Made by a program: the position numbers and the translations under genes. Shown here piece by piece: positions 59,996 to 64,000 of a stretch of 64,000 nucleotides of DNA (within the stretch, counting starts at the first letter, position 1; each line of letters begins with the position of its first letter). The notes below the pieces were generated by a model that made no database searches, was not told the origin of the DNA, and saw only the letters and a program-made list of their open reading frames with translations. Where the stretch lies: the NCBI GenBank assembly GCA_963970005.1, contig CAXAMN010006446.1:674864-738863 (forward strand), in the 5' to 3' direction. The DNA is from Durusdinium trenchii. Its lineage: Eukaryota; Sar; Dinophyceae; Suessiales; Symbiodiniaceae.

Positions 59996-60351
59996 GTGCC
60001 TTTGGTCCGGTTGGTCTTGAAATGTTGCAGCAGTACCTTAGACAGCTTCGTTTGATGTCTGGCCTCGGGGCCAATAGTGCGGCAGCTTGCTTGGCTGCGT
60101 TCCAGGTTGAAAGAGATCAGTCCGATCGAACTCAGGCTTTGCGTTCATGCCGGGAGATTCAATCCTTCTTGTGGTTTCTGGGTGAGCTGCCACTAGCTGA
60201 TCGCGGTGCTGTATGGGCGATGATTGGTGAAGAGTTGTGCCCATACAGGGCTTCAGGCACCTCCCTGTTTGACACGGCGTCACGGCGCTCTTGGAAGAAG
60301 AAGTTCTTCATGGCCTACGTGGAACGCGTGAAGCGATTGAACCGACCATGA
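59996..60351 (+). CDS. Possible terminal exon, hypothetical protein
   Basis: GATTTCAG|G opens 118 codons to TGA: GPVGLEMLQQYLRQLRLMSG, AFQVERDQSDRTQALRSCRE, IQSFLWFLGELPLADRGAVW and SWKKKFFMAYVERVKRLNRP. Composition and predicted helices are protein-like; no other frame is comparable. No family recognised. Confidence 0.4.
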
Positions 60352-60556
60352 ATGCGCTTGAGGATTTGACGGAAGGACCTCCTGGCAGGGATGCGCCGGT
60401 GCAAGTTAGAGAACCCTTTTTGATTCCGCCTCCGTCTCCTGAGCGGTCTCGGACGCTTTTCGTTTGGACGCTGCACTTTTCTCTGAGTCTCACCTGGTTC
60501 AGGTGAGGTTGGGTCGTCACTTTTCCGTGGAGATTGGTGACGTAGATGTGCCAGAG

Positions 60557-60958
60557 AGAATGTCAGAAGATACGCCAGAAGAAAGTGAGAAGATGCGCCA
60601 GAAAGAATTCCAAGAGATATGACAGAAACAATGTCAGAAGATATGCCAGAGATAATGTCAGAAAGAATATCGTATGAAAAAATGTCTGCAGATATGCCAG
60701 GTAGAATGTCAGAAGTGATGCCAGAAAAGATGTCAGAAGATATGCCAGATAGAATGACAGAAACTATGCCAGCATGTCAGAAGAGATGCCAGAAATATAT
60801 ATATATAATGTCAGAAGATGTGCCAAAAATAATATCAACAATAATGTCCGAAGATATGCCAGAAAGAATGTCAGAAGTTACGCCAAAAAATTGCAGAAAT
60901 AATGTCAGAAGATATGCAAACAATGCCAAAATAGTGTTTCAATACATGCCAGAAAAGT
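60557..60958 (+). repeat. Degenerate 24-bp tandem repeat (MSEDMPER)
   Basis: About 15 imperfect copies of ATGTCAGAAGATATGCCAGA plus AAGA, with indels and an ATATATATATA insertion near 60799. In frame it gives M-S-E-D-M-P-E-R repeats (60619-60960). It is more likely a satellite than a gene, since indels shift the frame and Lys/Asn-rich degeneration follows. Confidence 0.75.
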
Positions 60959-62109
60959 AATTGGTTTCTCTCGTCGTGATGTGGAATCAAAAAGTAAAAA
61001 GATGTTCCCGATGAAAAACAAGTAATGAAGGTTCAAAAGTCTGAGACTGGTATCCATGAGGTTTGTCAATGTTTGTCATTTGTGGCGCTGATCCACGGTC
61101 GACTCTTGGACTTGAGACCAGCGATGTGTTAAAGAAACATCGACTCAGACATGCAGACATGCGCCGCCGAGGTGGTTCGGGCGACATGGGTAGCAGGCTG
61201 CAGTACCAAGATCACTGGTGCGCAACCATGTCCAAAGTCTCGCATGTTTGAGTTGTGATCATTTCCTTATGAAGATATGGGTGTCCGCGCAGAGGGGGAA
61301 CCTGCGGGCAGCCTCACACTTATGCCAATATTTGGGGAATTTCAATCAGCCTACGAAATGACATTGCGAAACTAACCACAAAAGTAACGAAAGCAATCTT
61401 CGATATGGCCAGAACAACCTGCGGAATACTGTATGTTTTACCGGGATTCATCAACTTATGCTGTTTTTTGGCAGCAGCGAAACTATTCCCTCGTCTTAGG
61501 AGTTTTCATCATTTCGGAAGATGACCTTTAAAAGACTAACCAATTTGCAAAGTATACAATCAGGTGTTCGTATGAATTCGTATGTGTCCCACTCATTCTA
61601 TCCAAGTCAGTTTGTCTTGCATGGATGACTCAAAACCTCGTTGTCTCACCACTGCCGGACCAACAAAATCATCCTAGCACTGTGGGAGGAGTCTTGGACC
61701 TATCACGGCATGGCCATTTTCTTTTCAGCTTCTCAGCTGCAAAAAGCACTGCCAGAACGCGCGCGCGTGCTTCTTCTTTTTGGCTGCCAGTCATCATCTA
61801 AAGGTGGATGGGTTTCGAACGCGACCGGAAAGTCCCTCCCAATGTGGAAGATCATGTTTGATGAATGAAGGTCTTAGTTCAAGACCTTAAAAAGAACTTA
61901 CTGGGATCACAAAGTGCTACCCTTGGTGGGTCAATCTTGAGCCAAAACACGCAGGCGCGAATTTACTGTGGGGCCGCAGTGGGGCCCACAAATTCTCGAT
62001 GAATGGGTGGTGCCCAAATATAAACGTGTGAGGTTTGTTCTCAGTATGGCACGGCGACACAAGTTTCCCAAAAGGTGAAGTAAGATCTCATTGAAGCACA
62101 TCCAGAACC
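60959..62109. other. No gene recognised
   Basis: The frame 61641-61868 (SASQLQKALPERARVLLLFG) is the only protein-like piece; it lacks codon bias. Nothing else is supported. Confidence 0.35.
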
Positions 62110-62375
62110 ATTGCAGCTGCCCAAAAAGGCACGCCCGCGAATTCCGACGCCGTCCCAACCACCGATGCCCCCAATTGTTCGGAAGGATCAGCGCCGTCCC
62201 ACCATCGTGCGAACGAAGAAAATCGGCGCGCGACACGTGACGAAATCGTGGCGCCGAGATTTTGAACTGGGGCTTGGCCAGCACCTTCCTGACGGCCTGG
62301 CGGAAGAAGGTGGCGCCACGCGCTCTGCGCGGCCTTCGATGCGTGGTACACCGCAGCTCCGAAACGGGGAGAGAG
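62110..62375 (-). CDS. Possible minus-strand exon, weak Oxa1/YidC-like resemblance
   Basis: On the minus strand the frame reads AVYHASKAAQSAWRHLLPPG, SRVARRFSSFARWWDGADPS, then ASEFAGVPFWAAAMVLDVL. The first part is basic and Ser/Ala-rich like a mitochondrial presequence; the last part resembles the (T/A)GLPWWA start of Oxa1/YidC insertases. The plus strand is also open (RKDQRRPTIVRTKKIGARHV). The frame upstream meets a stop at about 62408 with no ATG, so the start must lie in another exon. Confidence 0.3.
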
Positions 62376-62399
62376 AGACGGGCGAAAGCGAAACGCCAA

Positions 62400-63500
62400 G
62401 TTTTTTCATCAAGGAGAATGTTTTGTATAAGGATGTTTCAATTTTGGCAGTGTATGCTGTTTAAGTTTAGTCACTGCGTATGTTCATCATCACCATCATT
62501 AGAATTATAGACATTTGTTTGCATGAAGTCATGCCTGGGTTTCCCTCATCATGTTGTTCCTCATTTCTATCTCCGAAACATGCGCTTGGCCAAGCCGATA
62601 AGCACCAACACAAGTCCCATCGCATGGACACGGACAGGAACCCACCTCGAATCTTGTACACCCAAAATCCTTAGATTTTTGAGCAGGACAGGCAAAGTGA
62701 AGCATCCCGTGCCACAAAAGGATGCTGTGTTGATACACAGTTTGCCAGTATTCATTTGTCAAGTTGAGATGCTTCCAGTGTGGTTCATGCATCAAGTCTA
62801 CACAGCCACAGACGCTATGCCCTGTTTTTCAGCATGGCCTTGCTTCAGGACATGGATATGGCTGAGAGCTGTTGGGACCTGAGACAGAGCTATTGGGAAT
62901 TGGAAACACCGAGTTGGCAGGTTGAACCGAGTTGCCTTGGTCATATCGCTCGAACCGTTGTTTCGCCGCGTTTCTCCATGTTTCTCCCGAGATGTTGGAA
63001 GACATGACTTCTTCCATCAACCATAGTTGTGGCCTCCAGTCAAGTGGCTGGCCTCCAGTCGACCTCCCAACAGGTACACCAAGTTCATCAACAGAACAGT
63101 CGAGTCTACAGGCTTGGTTCAGTTCCAACCTACACCCGAAGCACCTGTCATGAGTCATGACTCTTGCTGAGAACGAGTTCTGAACAACGTGGGGATGGCT
63201 GTAGTTGTAGGGGTCATGTTCCAAAAATCACCAGCAGTGACATGTCCAATGTCCAAAGACTGGAAAGATGTGCGGTAGAATGCTGAACTATTGCAAATTA
63301 GAATGCACTCCTCCTTCTTTGACCTCTCACAGAGATATTTACACCGTTACACCCATACACTCCATGAATGGCATATCTACGTATACATTGAGGTGGTTGA
63401 TTTCAGTGATCCATGCAAGCAAATGTATAATTAGTATAATCAAGTATCATCAATTATCATTATCATTATACATGACTATTACATGTTGTGTTTTGGCAAG
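62400..63500. other. No gene recognised
   Basis: TCATCATCACCATCATTAG low-complexity near 62486. GGCCTCCAGTC is repeated at about 63031 and 63051. No coding signal. Confidence 0.35.
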
Positions 63501-63684
63501 GAAAACCAGTTCCATCCCGAACTCGGACGCCGACCTCGGGGTGGCCGTGCGCCGCCGAACTCCTCAGGCGCCACGAAGGCGAAGGACTTCGAGGAGAAGT
63601 TCCGTCAGCTGCTGCACCCGGAGGATGAGGCGCGGTTCCGTCAACCACGCGGCCTTGGGACCGAGACGAAGCGGGAGGAAAACG
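63501..63684 (+). CDS. Possible plus-strand exon, unassigned
   Basis: TTGGCAAG|GAA opens ENQFHPELGRRPRGGRAPPN, then ATKAKDFEEKFRQLLHPEDE and TETKREEN, with clear G/C third positions, ending at AACG|GTGTTT. A basic disordered part is followed by an acidic helix. No family recognised. The rest of the gene should lie beyond the window. Confidence 0.4.
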
Positions 63685-64000
63685 GTGTTTTTGGACGTTT
63701 GGGGGGGCACCCACCCGGAGTGCGAAGGACGGATGGTGTGGAAAAGGATGCCTGGTGATGGATGGTGTTTTCGCCGTGAGCCTTGGGCGGTTTTGGGAGC
63801 TACCGGAAGGAAGGGAAAAGGGGGCGTGGAGTCTTAGCACGCGCGATGGCCGCTTGGGGCGGCGACGGGATGAAGTATAGCCTATGTTAACATTGACAAG
63901 TCTTTAAGTCCAATTTATCCCAATGAAAGCAGGGTTCAGGCAGACGTTCGTCTTGTTGCAGGAGTTCCAAGGCAGGCCGTTCTCGTTTCGGACGAAGAAG

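Noticed and set aside
60619..60960. MSEDMPER repeat ORF as a real protein gene
   Set aside because: The repeat has indels that shift frame and an AT insertion; the open frame follows from a 24-bp unit. Kept only as a repeat.

Overview
The window looks like nuclear DNA of a dinoflagellate, most likely of the Symbiodiniaceae/Suessiales type. The reasons are: coding signal is very sparse and sits in short exons with G/C in third codon positions; a recoverable gene uses mixed GT, GC and GA donors and mostly AG|G acceptors; the short dispersed and tandem repeats include a 21-bp 'ASNLLAM' unit, a 24-bp 'MSEDMPER' unit and a 25-bp AGCCTTTTTGGCT satellite; and the Ty1/copia pol is of the kind found in dinoflagellates. 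No bacterial-style operon, rRNA, tRNA or CRISPR was found. There is one assembly gap (100 N, 57557-57656).

Layout. 1-5.4 kb holds tandem and inverted repeats and two weak minus-strand exons. About 6.9-20.2 kb (perhaps from 5.36 kb) holds ten plus-strand exons that join with compatible phases into one DUF3431 protein. The family signatures appear in the right order: the first strand with a DWL motif, VFVYEKC, the GYLRHLIHHY helix, DYTLFFQADA, YCCAQFAV, and WHVLFGE. Its introns carry MITE-like inverted repeats and 21-bp satellites. 20-28 kb has isolated exon-like blocks. 28.06-30.07 kb is a dead copia pol on the plus strand, interrupted between 'FQDPE' and the next pol block by a minus-strand fragment of a different reverse transcriptase. 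30-39 kb has low-complexity DNA, a long hairpin, several exon-like GC islands and a 42-bp tandem repeat.

The centrepiece is a young 13-kb Ty1/copia element at 39028-52105. Its 388-bp LTRs differ at two positions, and a TAAGT target duplication can be read at the ends. Besides gag-PR-IN-RT-RH it has a 1,406-residue extra ORF between the 5' LTR and gag, ending in what looks like a HAD-type fold. About 15 copies of an 18-nt bulged hairpin (CCGC-T-GCN-NNN-NGC-GCGG) are scattered through coding and non-coding parts of the element. Inner stem pairs co-vary, and one copy has a second inverted repeat in its loop. The gag-pol reading frame changes five times; three changes fall exactly on G7, C7 and G8 runs.

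52-64 kb returns to repeat-rich host DNA: a gapped 25-bp satellite whose core differs by one base from the core of the dinoflagellate spliced leader, a 24-bp repeat ORF, and a few unassigned exons.
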